In this document: positions 18,757-29,232 of the stretch, piece by piece
How positions within the stretch are numbered: the stretch's first letter is position 1
Layout: each line of letters begins with the position of its first letter
Source: Phyllobacteriaceae bacterium
GTDB taxonomy: Bacteria > Pseudomonadota > Alphaproteobacteria > Rhizobiales > Rhizobiaceae
Reading direction: 5' to 3'
NCBI GenBank assembly: GCA_023954255.1
Contig: JAMLIH010000002.1
Span: forward strand, 1-64,000
Length of the DNA: 64,000 nt
The notes under the pieces: model-generated
Databases searched by the model: none
What the model was told of the DNA's origin: nothing
Seen by the model: only the letters and a program-made list of their open reading frames with translations
Translations under genes and position numbers: made by a program

Positions 18757-19004
18757 GCAAACATCCACTACGGCCGAACTAAGCGGCTGAACTAAGGCAA
18801 GCTCGACTTTCCGCCTTGTTCACAACCCCGGCAGGGTTTTTGCACCTGCCGCCAAAACTCCCCTTGATTGACCCTACGTAATATGCTTGTGGTGCCGCAA
18901 CGTCATGCAGCTGCAGCGTCGTGCAGCTGTGATCAAAGGCACATACCTAGGCAGCCGGGTGCGGCTAAGACAGCGCTGCGGGGAAGAACCCAGGAGCAAA
19001 TCCG

Positions 19005-19466
19005 ATGAAACGCAGTTACAGCAGCCTGTTTGTCGAAATCGGCAAATACGCCTTTATCACCGGCGCGGTGGTTACCGCACTGGTAACGAGCGCCGCCATG
19101 GCCTCTTCACAGGGCTTCAAGGCGCCCGTGGCGGGTCCGCTGAAGGCCGTCTCGGCGCAGCTGGCGATCAAGTCGCCGAAAGTCAATGTCTGCCCGGCAA
19201 CCGCCACCATGGCCGGCTGGATCCAGACCAACAAGCCCGGTCCTGTTTCCTACATGATCGCCAGGAAAGGCGGCACGGTCTCCGGCCCGTTCACCCTGCA
19301 GGCAGTCGAAGCCGTCAACGGCGGCATGGCGAGCTTCACCAAGAGTTTCGAGGTGCACAACGCCATCAATGCCGAATACCGCATTCTGGTTTCCGGCACC
19401 GACGGCAAGGTAATGAGCAACTGGGTGCCGCTGACGGCGTCCTGCAAGATCAAGCTCGGCGGCTGA
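19005..19466 (+). CDS. Small secreted protein of unknown function
   Basis: 153 aa. An N-terminal signal peptide is clear (MKRSYSSLFVEIGKYAF, then a hydrophobic stretch ending SAAMA). The mature part of about 120 residues contains two cysteines (VNVCPATATM and LTASCKIKLGG) that could form one disulfide. It looks rich in beta structure (GTVSGPFTLQAVEAV, AEYRILVSGTDGKV). I do not recognise a family. CCAGGAG lies 8 nt before the ATG. It is the only plus-strand gene between 1 and 41.8 kb and sits between proS and the DUF1467 gene, convergent with the latter. Confidence 0.75.
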   Translation: MKRSYSSLFVEIGKYAFITGAVVTALVTSAAMASSQGFKAPVAGPLKAVSAQLAIKSPKVNVCPATATMAGWIQTNKPGPVSYMIARKGGTVSGPFTLQAVEAVNGGMASFTKSFEVHNAINAEYRILVSGTDGKVMSNWVPLTASCKIKLGG

Positions 19467-19508
19467 CCCCCGGTCTGCCCGGCTGACATGATACCGGAAC
19501 TGCCCGCA

Positions 19509-19787
19509 TCACCGCTGTGAAGGCGGGCCGGGCAGAAATCCGGAAACTTCCGCAAGCCCGATGCCCAGTACCTGTGTTGCATAGTACCAGGCGAAGAACA
19601 GCGTGCCCGAAATCAGCGTATTGAGGCCGAGAATGCGCCACAGGCGCAGTGTCGCCGGCGCGCTGGGCTCGGTTCCCGGCACCACTTCCCCTGCCTCCTC
19701 CTGGGTCTTGAGCCCGATCGAGAGCACGGCGAACAGGCAAAGCCACCAGAACAGCACGTAATAGGCAAACAGCGTAAGCACGGCCAT
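19509..19787 (-). CDS. DUF1467 family membrane protein
   Basis: 92 aa with two hydrophobic helices (LFAYYVLFWWLCLFAVLSIG and ILGLNTLISGTLFFAWYYAT) joined by an acidic loop. The EEAGEVVPGTEPSAP loop and overall pattern match DUF1467 proteins of Hyphomicrobiales, which are typically encoded beside methylmalonyl-CoA epimerase. The start codon overlaps the mce stop (TAATG). Function unknown. Confidence 0.85.
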   Translation of the reverse strand: MAVLTLFAYYVLFWWLCLFAVLSIGLKTQEEAGEVVPGTEPSAPATLRLWRILGLNTLISGTLFFAWYYATQVLGIGLAEVSGFLPGPPSQR

Positions 19788-20191
19788 TAGATCTGTTCCA
19801 GTTCGACCAGTGTGCCGCAGAAGTCCTTGGGATGGAGAAACAGCACCGGCTTGCCATGGGCGCCGGTCTTCGGTTCTCCGTCCCCCAGAACCCTGGCCCC
19901 GTCGGCTTTCAGCCGGTCGCGCGCAGCGATGATTTCCTCGACCTCGTAGCAGACATGATGAATGCCGCCCGAGGGATTGCGTTCCAGAAACGGCGCAACC
20001 GGCGAATTTTCCCCCAGCACTTCGAGCAGTTCGATCTTGGTGTTGGGCAGTTCCACGAATACCACGGTTACACCGTGCTCGGGCAGTGCCTGGGGCGCGC
20101 TGACGCTGGCTCCCAGCGTGTCCCGGTAGATGGCGGTGCCCGCCGCCAGGTCGGGAACCACAATTGCCACGTGATTGAGCCTGCCGATCAT
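19787..20191 (-). CDS. mce: Methylmalonyl-CoA epimerase
   Basis: Interconverts (R)- and (S)-methylmalonyl-CoA in propionate assimilation. It is 134 aa, a single glyoxalase/VOC fold. Metal ligands are visible as the N-terminal His in GRLNHVAIVV, the central His in GGIHHVCYEVE, and the C-terminal Glu in GTLVELEQI. It lies 18 bp after rnj and overlaps the DUF1467 gene by one base. The mutase genes are not in the window. Confidence 0.94.
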   Translation of the reverse strand: MIGRLNHVAIVVPDLAAGTAIYRDTLGASVSAPQALPEHGVTVVFVELPNTKIELLEVLGENSPVAPFLERNPSGGIHHVCYEVEEIIAARDRLKADGARVLGDGEPKTGAHGKPVLFLHPKDFCGTLVELEQI

Positions 20192-20209
20192 CGCAATACC
20201 CCGATATTT

Positions 20210-21874
20210 CTAGATCTTCGCCACGAATACGGTTACCACCGGCTTCTTGCCCCAGTGATAGCGCGCCGTGGCGCGAATTGCCTTGTAGACGGCGTCTTCC
20301 ACCACCTGCGGGTCCTTGCGCCGCTTCGGCGGAATGCTCTCCGCTGCCCCGTTGGCGGCGTCATAAAGCACGTCCTCGAAGGGATCGCCGTCGGCGGTGA
20401 CATCGGGAAGCCCGTGGACGGAAATGTCGATTTCATCGGCAAGCCGCCCGTCGCGGTCGATCACCACCGAACAGGCAACCAGCCCGGTATAGCCGAGCTT
20501 GCGGCGCTCATCGACGCCGATCTCCTCCTCGCCGCCGATCAGATTGCCATCCTTGTAGATGCGTCCGAAGGTCACCGTGCCGGTAATTTCCGCCGGTCCC
20601 GGCGCCAGCCGCAGCACGTCGCCGTTTCTGACCGGCGCGACTTCCGGCACGCCGATTTCGGCAGCCAGATTGGCATGTGCGTTGAGATGCAGCGCCTCGC
20701 CATGCACCGGCACGGCAATTTGCGGCTTCACCCAGTCATACATCTGCCTGAGTTCGTTGCGGCGTGGATGGCCGGAAACGTGCACGAGTTCATCGCCGTC
20801 ATTGATGATCTCGATACCCCGGTCGGCCAGCATGTTCTGGACGTCGAGAATGGCCTTCAGATTGCCGGGAATGACGCGCGAGGAATAGATCACTGTGTCA
20901 CCCGCCGACAGATGCACGCGAGGATGGTCGTCGCGCGCCAGCTTGCCCATGGCCGCCCGGTCCTCGCCCTGGCTGCCGGTACAGATGATGACCAGCTTGT
21001 TGCGGTCGACCAGCGAGAATTCGTCCTCGTCGAGAAAGGGCTGCAACCCGTCGAGATAGCCCAGATCGTCGGCCACCTCGCATACCCGCTTGATCGAGCG
21101 GCCCATCAGCATCACCCGCCGCCCGGCGCTCTCGGCAGCCCTTGCAATGGAGCGGATGCGCCCGACATTGGACGAAAAGGTGGTAATCGCCACCCGGCCC
21201 CTCGCCTTTTCGATGAGCTTGGCAATCGAATCGGAAACTTCGGTTTCCGTCGGCGACATGCCTTCACGCATCGCATTGGTGGAATCGCAGATGATCGCCA
21301 GAACGCCTTCTTCGCCGAGCCTGCGAAAGCTTGCAGCATCGGTATCGGCGCCAAGCGTCGGATCGGCGTCGATCTTCCAGTCGCCGGTGTGAATGACCCG
21401 GCCGAGCGGGCATTTCAGCGCCAGCGAGACCGGCTCCGGAATGGAATGGGTGACATGTACCGCCTCGATGTCGAACGGGCCTGCGGTAAAGCGGTCACCC
21501 GCCTTGTAGACCTGGACGGGGATTTCCTCGTTGATGCGGTCCGACTGCAGCTTGGCTTCCAGCATGCCGGCGGTAAACGGCGTTGCCCAGATCGGCTTCC
21601 TCAGCAGTGGCCACAGCGCGATCAAGGCGCCGTAATGGTCCTCATGGGCATGGGTGATGACGATTGCCTTCAGCGCATCGCCCAGTTCCTGTGCGAAGGT
21701 GATGTCCGGCAGCACCAGATCGACACCCGGTAGATTGGGTCCCGGAAAGGTGACCCCGCAATCGACCATGATCCATTCGCGGCTGTCCTTCGGACCGTAA
21801 CCGTAGAGCGCGAGATTCATCCCGATCTCGCCAACCCCGCCAAGCGGGACGAATACAAGTTCTGCGTTTTCCAT
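20210..21874 (-). CDS. rnj: Ribonuclease J
   Basis: Metallo-beta-lactamase/beta-CASP ribonuclease with 5'-3' exonuclease and endonuclease activity; in alphaproteobacteria it takes part in rRNA and mRNA maturation. The 554-aa protein has the signature VITHAHEDHYGAL (HxHxDH), then VIHTGDWK, the beta-CASP insertion (ICTGSQGEDRAAMGKLARDD), and HVSGHPRRNEL. The C-terminal region is the usual dimerisation domain. ATG at 21874 is preferred (AAGGACGAC precedes); a TTG five codons earlier is less likely. It lies between birA and mce. Confidence 0.95.
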   Translation of the reverse strand: MENAELVFVPLGGVGEIGMNLALYGYGPKDSREWIMVDCGVTFPGPNLPGVDLVLPDITFAQELGDALKAIVITHAHEDHYGALIALWPLLRKPIWATPFTAGMLEAKLQSDRINEEIPVQVYKAGDRFTAGPFDIEAVHVTHSIPEPVSLALKCPLGRVIHTGDWKIDADPTLGADTDAASFRRLGEEGVLAIICDSTNAMREGMSPTETEVSDSIAKLIEKARGRVAITTFSSNVGRIRSIARAAESAGRRVMLMGRSIKRVCEVADDLGYLDGLQPFLDEDEFSLVDRNKLVIICTGSQGEDRAAMGKLARDDHPRVHLSAGDTVIYSSRVIPGNLKAILDVQNMLADRGIEIINDGDELVHVSGHPRRNELRQMYDWVKPQIAVPVHGEALHLNAHANLAAEIGVPEVAPVRNGDVLRLAPGPAEITGTVTFGRIYKDGNLIGGEEEIGVDERRKLGYTGLVACSVVIDRDGRLADEIDISVHGLPDVTADGDPFEDVLYDAANGAAESIPPKRRKDPQVVEDAVYKAIRATARYHWGKKPVVTVFVAKI

Positions 21875-21901
21875 GTCGTCCTTATGCAATGCGGCTTGCC
21901 C

Positions 21902-22672
21902 TCATGCAAAGAATATATCGGCAACGGATATCCGTTCGCGCCTGCCGCCCGCGCCAGCGAGAATGAGCAGCCCGTTCTCGTCGATCCCCTCGAACCGCCC
22001 GGCAAGCACCTTTTCGCCACCCGAGGCAGGCATGCGGATCTCGATCATCTCGCCGATGCCCTGGGCTGCAGCCAGCCAGTCTGCGCGCACCGCTGCAATA
22101 CCCTCACCGCCCTTCCACTGGGCCAGACGGGCCGCCATGGCACGCGCCAGATGCTGCAGCAGTTCGTCAAGCGAAACCGCCATCCGCTCATCGCGAAGCG
22201 AGGTGGCCGGATACAGCGTTTCAGCCGGATGGTGGGCTACGTTGATGCCGATGCCGATGATGACATGGCGGCGGCCGTCAAGCACATGGCTTTCGAGCAG
22301 CACGCCGGCGATCTTGCCGCCATTGACCAGCACGTCGTTCGGCCATTTCAGCGTCACCCGTGCAAGCCCGCCACCGCTGAGCGCCAGCAGGCAGTCGCGG
22401 ATGGCAAGGCTGGCAACAAAGGTCAGTGTATGCAGGCCTGCCGTTGCGCCGGGTTCGGTCAGCAGCAGCGAAGCGTAGAGATTGCCTTCGTCCGAGACCC
22501 AGCCCCGCCCGCGGCTGCCCTTGCCGGCCGACTGGCGGCTGGCCGTGACCCACAGGCCGCCGGGCTCTCCCTGGCGGGCCCGTTCAAGGCATTCGAGATT
22601 GGTCGATTGCACCGTATCCAGCGCCAGATGACGGAAGCCTTCCGGCAACGGGATGCTGGAAATACCGTTCAC
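21902..22672 (-). CDS. birA: Biotin--[acetyl-CoA-carboxylase] ligase
   Basis: Attaches biotin to the biotin carboxyl carrier protein. It is 256 aa, without an N-terminal DNA-binding domain, so a pure ligase rather than the E. coli type repressor. Key motifs are TVQSTNLECLERA, the biotinyl-AMP loop SAGKGSRGRGWVSDEGNLYAS (GRGRGW equivalent) and LKWPNDVLVNGGKIAG. A short SH3-like C-terminal domain follows. The start is GTG at 22672, 14 bp after the nuoN stop; upstream in-frame codons overlap nuoN and are not homologous. Confidence 0.92.
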   Translation of the reverse strand: MNGISSIPLPEGFRHLALDTVQSTNLECLERARQGEPGGLWVTASRQSAGKGSRGRGWVSDEGNLYASLLLTEPGATAGLHTLTFVASLAIRDCLLALSGGGLARVTLKWPNDVLVNGGKIAGVLLESHVLDGRRHVIIGIGINVAHHPAETLYPATSLRDERMAVSLDELLQHLARAMAARLAQWKGGEGIAAVRADWLAAAQGIGEMIEIRMPASGGEKVLAGRFEGIDENGLLILAGAGGRRERISVADIFFA

Positions 22673-22686
22673 GCGAGGGGTTCGCC

Positions 22687-24138
22687 CTAGAAGAAGCTGG
22701 CGGCGGCAGCCGTGGTGGCGTCGAATACCGGTCCGGCAAAGACATAGAACAGCGCCACGAAGGCGAAGCTTGCCGCCAGCACAAGTTTCAGTTCGCTCGC
22801 CAGCGGCACGAATTTCTCCGCAACCGCACCTTCGGCCTCGTCGAACCACATCACCTTGATGATGCGGATGTAGTAATAGGCGCCGACGACACTCGACAGA
22901 ACGCCGATTACGGCGAGCGCCACCAGATTGGCCTCGATTGCCGCAACGAAGACGAAATACTTGGCGAAGAAGCCGGCAAGCGGCGGAATGCCGGCAAGCG
23001 AGAACATCAGCACGGTAAGCACGCTGGCAAGCACCGGATGGCGCGTGGCAAGTCCCGTCAGATCGGCGATTTCCTCCACCATGCCGTCCTTGCGGCGCAT
23101 GCCGATGATGATGGCAAAGGTGCCGAGCGTCATCACCATGTAGATCAGCATGTAGAGGATGACGCCGTTGACGCCGGCCTGGGTTCCCGCCGCAAGACCG
23201 ACCAGTGCATAGCCCATGTGACCGATGGAGGAATAGGCCATCAGCCGCTTGATGTTGGTCTGGCCGATGGCGGCAAAGGCGCCCAGCACCATGGAGGCGA
23301 TGGAGACGAAGGAGATGATCTGCTGCCAGTCATGGGCAACCGGCTCGAAGGCCTGCATGGTGACGCGGACCATCAGCGCCATGGCGGCAACCTTGGGGGC
23401 GGCGGCGAAGAAAGCCGTGATCGGGGTTGGCGCGCCCTCATAGACATCCGGTGTCCACATGTGGAACGGCACGGCGGAAATCTTGAAGGCGATGCCGGCC
23501 AGGATGAAGACCAGGCCGAAGATCAGGCCGAGCGAGCGGTCTGCGGCCGAAATCGCCTCGGCGATGCCGGCAAAGGTCGTCTGGCCGGTATAGCCGTAGA
23601 CCAGCGTGATGCCGTAGAGCAGCATGCCGGAGGAAAGCGCGCCCAGAACGAAGTATTTGAGCCCCGCTTCCGATGCCTTGGCCGATTCCCGGTTGAGCGC
23701 GGCGCAGACATAGAGCGCCAGCGATTGAAGTTCGAGGCCGAGATAGAGTGTCAGCATGGAGTTGGCGGAAATCATCAGCAGCATGCCGGTCGTCGCCAGC
23801 ACGACGAGGATGGGATATTCGAACTTCTCGAATTTCTCCCGCCGCATGAAGTTGACCGACATGGCGATGGTCACCGCCGAACCCACAAGCGCCAGCATCT
23901 TCATGAACTTGGCGAAGGGGTCGAGGATGAAGGCGCCGTGCAGCGCCGTGACATCGTCAGGTGCCCGCCACAGCGATACGCCTGCAACCACGATCAGGGC
24001 GACGGCAAGGCCGGTTACCAGCGTGGTCGCGTTGCGGCGGCCGAAGACGCCGATCATCAGCAGAACCATGGCGCCGATCCCGAGCCACAGTTCCGGCCCG
24101 ATCACGTAAAGGCTTGGCAGATCCAGTGCAGTCAACAT
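22687..24138 (-). CDS. nuoN: NADH-quinone oxidoreductase subunit N
   Basis: Antiporter-like membrane subunit of complex I, involved in proton pumping. It is 483 aa with about 14 membrane segments. The conserved lysine helix region ([20 protein letters not shown]) and [20 protein letters not shown] are intact. It is the last gene of the nuo operon, followed by birA. Unlike nuoL upstream, it has no frame damage. Confidence 0.97.
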   Translation of the reverse strand: MLTALDLPSLYVIGPELWLGIGAMVLLMIGVFGRRNATTLVTGLAVALIVVAGVSLWRAPDDVTALHGAFILDPFAKFMKMLALVGSAVTIAMSVNFMRREKFEKFEYPILVVLATTGMLLMISANSMLTLYLGLELQSLALYVCAALNRESAKASEAGLKYFVLGALSSGMLLYGITLVYGYTGQTTFAGIAEAISAADRSLGLIFGLVFILAGIAFKISAVPFHMWTPDVYEGAPTPITAFFAAAPKVAAMALMVRVTMQAFEPVAHDWQQIISFVSIASMVLGAFAAIGQTNIKRLMAYSSIGHMGYALVGLAAGTQAGVNGVILYMLIYMVMTLGTFAIIIGMRRKDGMVEEIADLTGLATRHPVLASVLTVLMFSLAGIPPLAGFFAKYFVFVAAIEANLVALAVIGVLSSVVGAYYYIRIIKVMWFDEAEGAVAEKFVPLASELKLVLAASFAFVALFYVFAGPVFDATTAAAASFF

Positions 24139-24168
24139 CGTTTCAAACTCCGCTTGCCGTCATGCGCT

Positions 24169-25680
24169 CTACTGGGCGCTCGCGGCAACCTGCCCGGCGG
24201 CCTCGATGGCAGCCTGATAGTTGTTGATCAGTGCCTGTACCGAAGCCTCGGTCACATCGAAGACCGGCATGGGATAGACACCAAAGAAAATGACCAGCGC
24301 GATCAGCGGGAACAGGATGACCTTTTCCCGCGGCGTCAGGTCCATGAGTTGCTTCAGGCTCTCTTTTTCCAGTACGCCGAAGATCACCCGGCGGTAGAGC
24401 CACAAGGCATAGGCCGCCGACAGGATGACGCCGGTCGCCGCAAAGAAGGCAAGCCAGGTATTAGCCTGGAAGGCACCCAGCAGTACCAGGAACTCGCCGA
24501 CGAAGCCCGACGTTCCGGGAAGCCCCACATTGGCCATGGTGAAGATCATGAAGGCGACAGCGTATTTCGGCATGCGGTGGACCAGCCCGCCATAGGCGGC
24601 GATCTCGCGCGTATGCATGCGGTCGTAGATCACGCCGACGCACAGGAACAGCGCGCCCGAGACGAGGCCGTGGGACAGCATCTGGTAGATGCCGCCCTGA
24701 ATGCCGTAGATGTTGGCGGTAAAGATGCCGAGCGTCACATAGCCCATGTGGGCGACGGAGGAATAGGCGATCAGCTTCTTGATGTCCTCCTGCATCAGCG
24801 CCACCAGCGAGGTGTAGATGATCGCGACGATCGACAGGGTGTAGATGATCGGCGCAAGCTCCATGCTGGCGATCGGGAACATCGGCAGCGAAAAGCGCAG
24901 GAAGCCGTAACCGCCCATTTTCAGCAGGATCGCCGCCAGCACGACGGAACCTGCCGTCGGCGCCTCGACGTGGGCGTCGGGCAGCCAGGTATGGACCGGC
25001 CACATCGGCATCTTGACCGCAAACGAGGCAAAGAAGGCAAGCCACAGCCAGGTCTGCATGCCTGCCGGGAAGGCATGGGTCAGCAGTGCCGGAATGTCCG
25101 TCGTGCCTGCATTCCAGTACATCGCCATCATCGCCAGCAGCATCAGGACGGAGCCCAGCAGCGTATAGAGGAAGAACTTGAAGCTCGCATAGACGCGGCG
25201 CTTGCCGCCCCACACGCCGATGATCAGATACATCGGGATCAGGCCGGCCTCGAAGAAGATGTAGAACAGCACCAGATCAAGCGCGCAGAAGACGCCGATC
25301 ATGAAGGTTTCGAGCACCAGGAAGGCGATCATGTATTCCTTCACCCGGTGCTGGACGCTTTCCCAGCTTGCAAGGATGCAGAACGGCATCAGGAAGGTCG
25401 TCAGGATGACGAACAGCATGGAAATGCCGTCGACGCCCATGTGGTAATTCATGAAGCCGCCGATCCACTCGACCTTTTCCACCATCTGGAAACCGGCCGA
25501 GGAATTGTCGAAGCCGTACCAGATCAACAGCGAGATCAGAAAGGTGAAGACCGTGGTGAAGAAGGCCGTATTGCGGATATTGCGGCGCGCGATGTCGCTG
25601 TCGGCCGGGATGATCGCGATGATCAGCGCGCCCACCAGCGGCAGGAAGGTTACGATTGAAAGGATATTCCAGTCGGTCAT
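24169..25680 (-). CDS. nuoM: NADH-quinone oxidoreductase subunit M
   Basis: Antiporter-like membrane subunit of complex I. 503 aa, full length. The essential glutamate helix ([20 protein letters not shown]) and lysine helix ([20 protein letters not shown]) are present, as is [20 protein letters not shown]. The start is ATG at 25680, 2 bp after the nuoL stop, suggesting translational coupling. Reading frame intact. Confidence 0.97.
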   Translation of the reverse strand: MTDWNILSIVTFLPLVGALIIAIIPADSDIARRNIRNTAFFTTVFTFLISLLIWYGFDNSSAGFQMVEKVEWIGGFMNYHMGVDGISMLFVILTTFLMPFCILASWESVQHRVKEYMIAFLVLETFMIGVFCALDLVLFYIFFEAGLIPMYLIIGVWGGKRRVYASFKFFLYTLLGSVLMLLAMMAMYWNAGTTDIPALLTHAFPAGMQTWLWLAFFASFAVKMPMWPVHTWLPDAHVEAPTAGSVVLAAILLKMGGYGFLRFSLPMFPIASMELAPIIYTLSIVAIIYTSLVALMQEDIKKLIAYSSVAHMGYVTLGIFTANIYGIQGGIYQMLSHGLVSGALFLCVGVIYDRMHTREIAAYGGLVHRMPKYAVAFMIFTMANVGLPGTSGFVGEFLVLLGAFQANTWLAFFAATGVILSAAYALWLYRRVIFGVLEKESLKQLMDLTPREKVILFPLIALVIFFGVYPMPVFDVTEASVQALINNYQAAIEAAGQVAASAQ

Positions 25681-25682
25681 GA

Positions 25683-27683
25683 TCAGCCAGCGCCCCCGAA
25701 CATCGCCCAGGTGATGAGCGCCGCAACGCCGATCAGCATCGCGAAGGCATAATGATAGAGATAACCGCTCTGCAGTTTGACAACGCGGTTGGTGACGTCG
25801 TTGACCCGCGCGGCCACCCCGTCAGGCCCGAAGCCGTCGATGAACCAGCCATCGCCCTTCTTCCACAGGAAGCGGCCGAGCCGTTTCGCCGGGCGCACAA
25901 AGAGGAAATCGTAGATTTCGTCGAAGTACCACTTGTTGAGCAGGAAGGCGTAGAGGCCGGGATGCTGGCGGGCCAGTTCCTTCGGCATGCCGGGATTGCG
26001 GATGTACATCCACCAGGCACCGAGGAAGCCGAGCGCCATGGCAGCAAAGGGCGACCACTTCACCCAAAGCGGCACGTGATGGAACTCTTCCAGAATGTGG
26101 TTGTGCGGTCCGGCAAACAGCGCATCGCGCCAGAAGCCGTTATACCAGGTTTCATGGTGCCCGCCGGCCTCGTGACCGAGGAACACGTCATGGAAGATCA
26201 CACCGGCAAACAGCGCGCCGGCTGCCAGGATGTATAGCGGGATCAGCATGACATTGGGCGATTCATGCACATGGCTCATCACGTCTGCGGAAGCCCGGGG
26301 CTTGCCGTAGAAGGTCATGAAGATCAGCCGCCAGGAATAGAAGCTGGTAAACAGTGCCGCGATCACCAGCAGGCCGAAGGCAAAACCGGCAGCCGCATTC
26401 TCGCCGACGAAGGCGCTTTCGATGATCGCATCCTTGGAGAAGAATCCGGCCGTGCCCAGGATCGTGCCCGGAATGCCGAGGCCGTCAGCGCTATCGTGCC
26501 GACGATCATCATCCAGAAGGTCATCGGGATATGGCTGCGCAGGCCGCCCATGCGGCGCATGTCCTGCTCGTCGGAAACCGCATGGATCACCGAACCGGCC
26601 CCAAGGAACAGCAGCGCCTTGAAGAAGGCATGGGTGAAGAGGTGGAAAATGGCCGCGCCATAGGCGCCAACACCGAGCGCCACGAACATGTAGCCGAGCT
26701 GTGAGCAGGTCGAATAGGCGATGACGCGCTTGATGTCGTTCTGCACCAGGCCGACAGTCGCTGCGAAGAACAGGCGGTGATCGCGCCGAACACGGTAACG
26801 ATGGTCAGCGCCGTGTGCGAGAGTTCGAAGATCGGCGACATGCGGGCGACCAGGAAGACGCCTGCCGTCACCATGGTGGCGGCATGAATGAGGGCGGAGA
26901 CTGGCGTCGGACCCTCCATCGCGTCCGGCAGCCAGGTATGCAGCAGGAACTGCGCCGACTTGCCCATTGCGCCCATGAACAGCAGCACGCAGATCACCGT
27001 CAGAAAGCCCTGACTGGTCAGCGTGTAGTTGAGGAAGTGGTAGGCCCCCTCACCGCCGGTTTCCTCCAGATTGAGCGCCGCCGCATTGGCGAAGATCGTC
27101 GAAAACTCGATCGAGCCGAAATAGAGAAATACGCCGAAAATACCGAGCGCAAAGCCGAAATCGCCGACCCGGTTGACGACGAAGGCCTTGATCGCCGCCG
27201 CATTGGCAGAAGGCTTGTGATACCAGAAACCGATCAGCAGGTAGGAGGCAAGACGACGCCCTCCCAGCCGAAGAACATCTGCAGCAGGTTGTCGGAGGTC
27301 ACCAGCATCAGCATGGCGAAGGTGAAAAGCGAAAGATAGGCGAAGAAGCGCGGCCGGTGCGGATCGTGGTGCATGTAGCCGATCGAATACATATGCACCA
27401 GGGCCGATACCGTGTTGACCACCACCAGCATCACCACGGTGAGCGTGTCGATCCTGAGAGTCCAGTTGGCCGAGAACGAGCCGGTATTGACCCAGCGCAG
27501 CACCTCGACGATCTGCGTTTCGCCGCCGCCGATACCGACCGTGAAGGCGATCCACGACAGCACCGCCGAGATCATCAGGAAGCCGGTGGTGACATACTCG
27601 CAGCCCTTGACCCCGAGAGTCCTGGGAAACAGCCCTGCCAGCAGAAAGCCGAGAAGCGGCAGAAAGACGATTGTCTGATACAT
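25683..27683 (-). pseudogene. nuoL: NADH-quinone oxidoreductase subunit L, reading frame broken three times
   Basis: Largest antiporter-like subunit of complex I, about 667 codons if repaired. N-terminal part from ATG 27683 ([19 protein letters not shown]) runs to FFGWEG. There, near 27254, one G of GGTCTT is missing, so the frame leaves before [21 protein letters not shown] second one-base loss near 26773 precedes [21 protein letters not shown] third near 26482 (GGG to GG) lies before the IPGT region. The C-terminal part ends at 25683 with the long lateral helix ([20 protein letters not shown]). All three are single-base losses in G/C runs and protein conservation resumes at once after each. 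Sequence error is more likely than real decay; nuoM and nuoN next door are intact. Confidence 0.9.
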
Positions 27684-27693
27684 GTCGCGCTCC

Positions 27694-27999
27694 TCAACCC
27701 TTCATCATGTTGACGTCTTCAACCGCAATCGAGCCGCGGTTGCGGAAGAAGATCATCAGGATGGCAAGTCCGATGGCAGCCTCGGCGGCAGCCACCGTCA
27801 GCACGAACAGGGCGAAGACCTGCCCCATCAGGTCGCCCAGATGTTGCGAGAACGCCACGAAGTTGAGGTTGACCGACAGCAGGATCAACTCGATCGACAT
27901 CAGGATGATGACGTTCTTCCGGTTGAGGAAGATGCCCAGCATGCCGATCGTGAATAGGATCGCGCTGACCGCCAGAAAGTGGGAAATTCCGATTTCCAT
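27694..27999 (-). CDS. nuoK: NADH-quinone oxidoreductase subunit K
   Basis: Small complex I membrane subunit, 101 aa, three helices. The two conserved membrane glutamates are seen in [20 protein letters not shown] and [20 protein letters not shown]. It lies 10 bp before nuoL. Intact, although its neighbours nuoJ and nuoL are broken. Confidence 0.97.
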   Translation of the reverse strand: MEIGISHFLAVSAILFTIGMLGIFLNRKNVIILMSIELILLSVNLNFVAFSQHLGDLMGQVFALFVLTVAAAEAAIGLAILMIFFRNRGSIAVEDVNMMKG

Positions 28000-28075
28000 G
28001 CCCGATATTCAGCCCCGCGTTGTCGTGCCCATTGTGTTCTCGTGCCCCTGTTGGCCGATTTGCCCCGTGTTCCGG

Positions 28076-28687
28076 CTAGATGCCCTTGCCGGATTCGACC
28101 TTCTTGATTTCGATTGCCGTTTCCTTGCTGCGGGCGACCTGTTCCGAAACGTTCTGGCGCCGCACATTGGGCCGGTGGTGCAACGTCAGCACGATGGCGC
28201 CGATCATGGCGACCAGCAGGATCAACCGCCACCTGGAAGAAGAAGAAGTATTTCGTGTAGAGAATGTTGCCGAGCGCCTGGATGTTGGAGGTCACCGACA
28301 TGTCGGGCGCAGGTTCGCCAAGCGTCCCAGTGACGGTACCGGGTGCCCACCACCCAACTACCCGACCACCATCAGCAGTTCGACCAGCACGATGGCGCCG
28401 ACCAGCCCGCCGACCGGCAGATATTGCAGGAATCCCTCGCGCAGTTCGACGAAATCGACATCGAGCATCATGACGACGAACAGGAACAGCACCGCCACCG
28501 CGCCGACATAGACGACGATCAGCAACAGCGCCAGGAACTCCGCGCCCGTCAGCATGAACAGGCCGGCGGAATTGACGAAGGCCAGAATCAGGAACAGCAC
28601 CGCATGCACCGGATTGCGCGCGGAAATCACCATGAATGCCGAGGCAACGGTGATAATGGCGAAGAGGTAGAAAAAGATCGCCGTCAT
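28076..28687 (-). pseudogene. nuoJ: NADH-quinone oxidoreductase subunit J, reading frame broken twice
   Basis: Complex I membrane subunit with the pi-bulge helix ([20 protein letters not shown]). ATG at 28687 gives [18 protein letters not shown] and runs to VELLMVVG, where an in-frame TAG at 28360-28358 follows the loss of one G near 28361. The second segment (APGTVTGTLGEPAPDMSV, NILYTKYFFFFQVA) is lost again near 28226. There one extra or two missing bases precede LILLVAMIGAIVLTLHH. The true end is TAG at 28078-28076 after KKVESGKGI. Repaired length is about 204 aa, normal for the family. Confidence 0.88.
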
Positions 28688-28743
28688 GGTTTTCGTTCCG
28701 TGTTTCCTTGCAGTAATGGGCGGAGGCTGACCGCCAGTTCTCG

Positions 28744-29232
28744 TCAGCGGTAAGGCGCATCCAGCTTGATGTTGCGGGCCAGTTCCCGCTCCCAGCGGGC
28801 GCCGTTTTCAAGCAGTCTGTCCTTGTCGTAGTAGAGTTCCTCGCGCGTTTCCGTCGCGAATTCGAAATTCGGTCCCTCGACGATGGCGTCGACCGGACAG
28901 GCTTCCTGGCAGAAGCCGCAATAGATGCATTTCACCATGTCGATGTCGTAGCGCACCGTGCGGCGCGTTCCGTCATTGCGGCGCGGTCCCGCCTCGATGG
29001 TGATCGCCTGTGCCGGGCAGATCGCCTCGCACAGCTTGCAGGCAATGCAGCGCTCTTCCCCGTTGGGATAGCGCCGCAGCGCATGCTCGCCGCGAAAACG
29101 CGGTGAAACAGGCCCTTTCTCGAAGGGATAGTTGATCGTCGACTTCTTGCCGAAGAGGTAGCGCATCCCCATGGCGAGTGCCGAGACGAATTCGAGCAGC
29201 AGCAGCGATTTGGCAGCCTGTGCGATCATCAT
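28744..29232 (-). CDS. nuoI: NADH-quinone oxidoreductase subunit I
   Basis: Ferredoxin-like subunit holding clusters N6a and N6b in the peripheral arm of complex I. It is 162 aa with two complete 4Fe-4S motifs, [16 protein letters not shown] and [17 protein letters not shown] set the start at the ATG at 29232, which overlaps the nuoH stop (ATGA); the adjacent ATG at 29229 or a TTG at 29238 are alternatives. Intact. Confidence 0.95.
   Translation of the reverse strand: MMIAQAAKSLLLLEFVSALAMGMRYLFGKKSTINYPFEKGPVSPRFRGEHALRRYPNGEERCIACKLCEAICPAQAITIEAGPRRNDGTRRTVRYDIDMVKCIYCGFCQEACPVDAIVEGPNFEFATETREELYYDKDRLLENGARWERELARNIKLDAPYR

Noticed and set aside
23038..25659. An 873-codon open frame on the plus strand opposite nuoN and nuoM
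   Set aside because: Extremely His/Asp/Arg/Gln-rich product, typical of the antisense of membrane proteins; no ribosome-binding site and fully covered by intact nuo genes.
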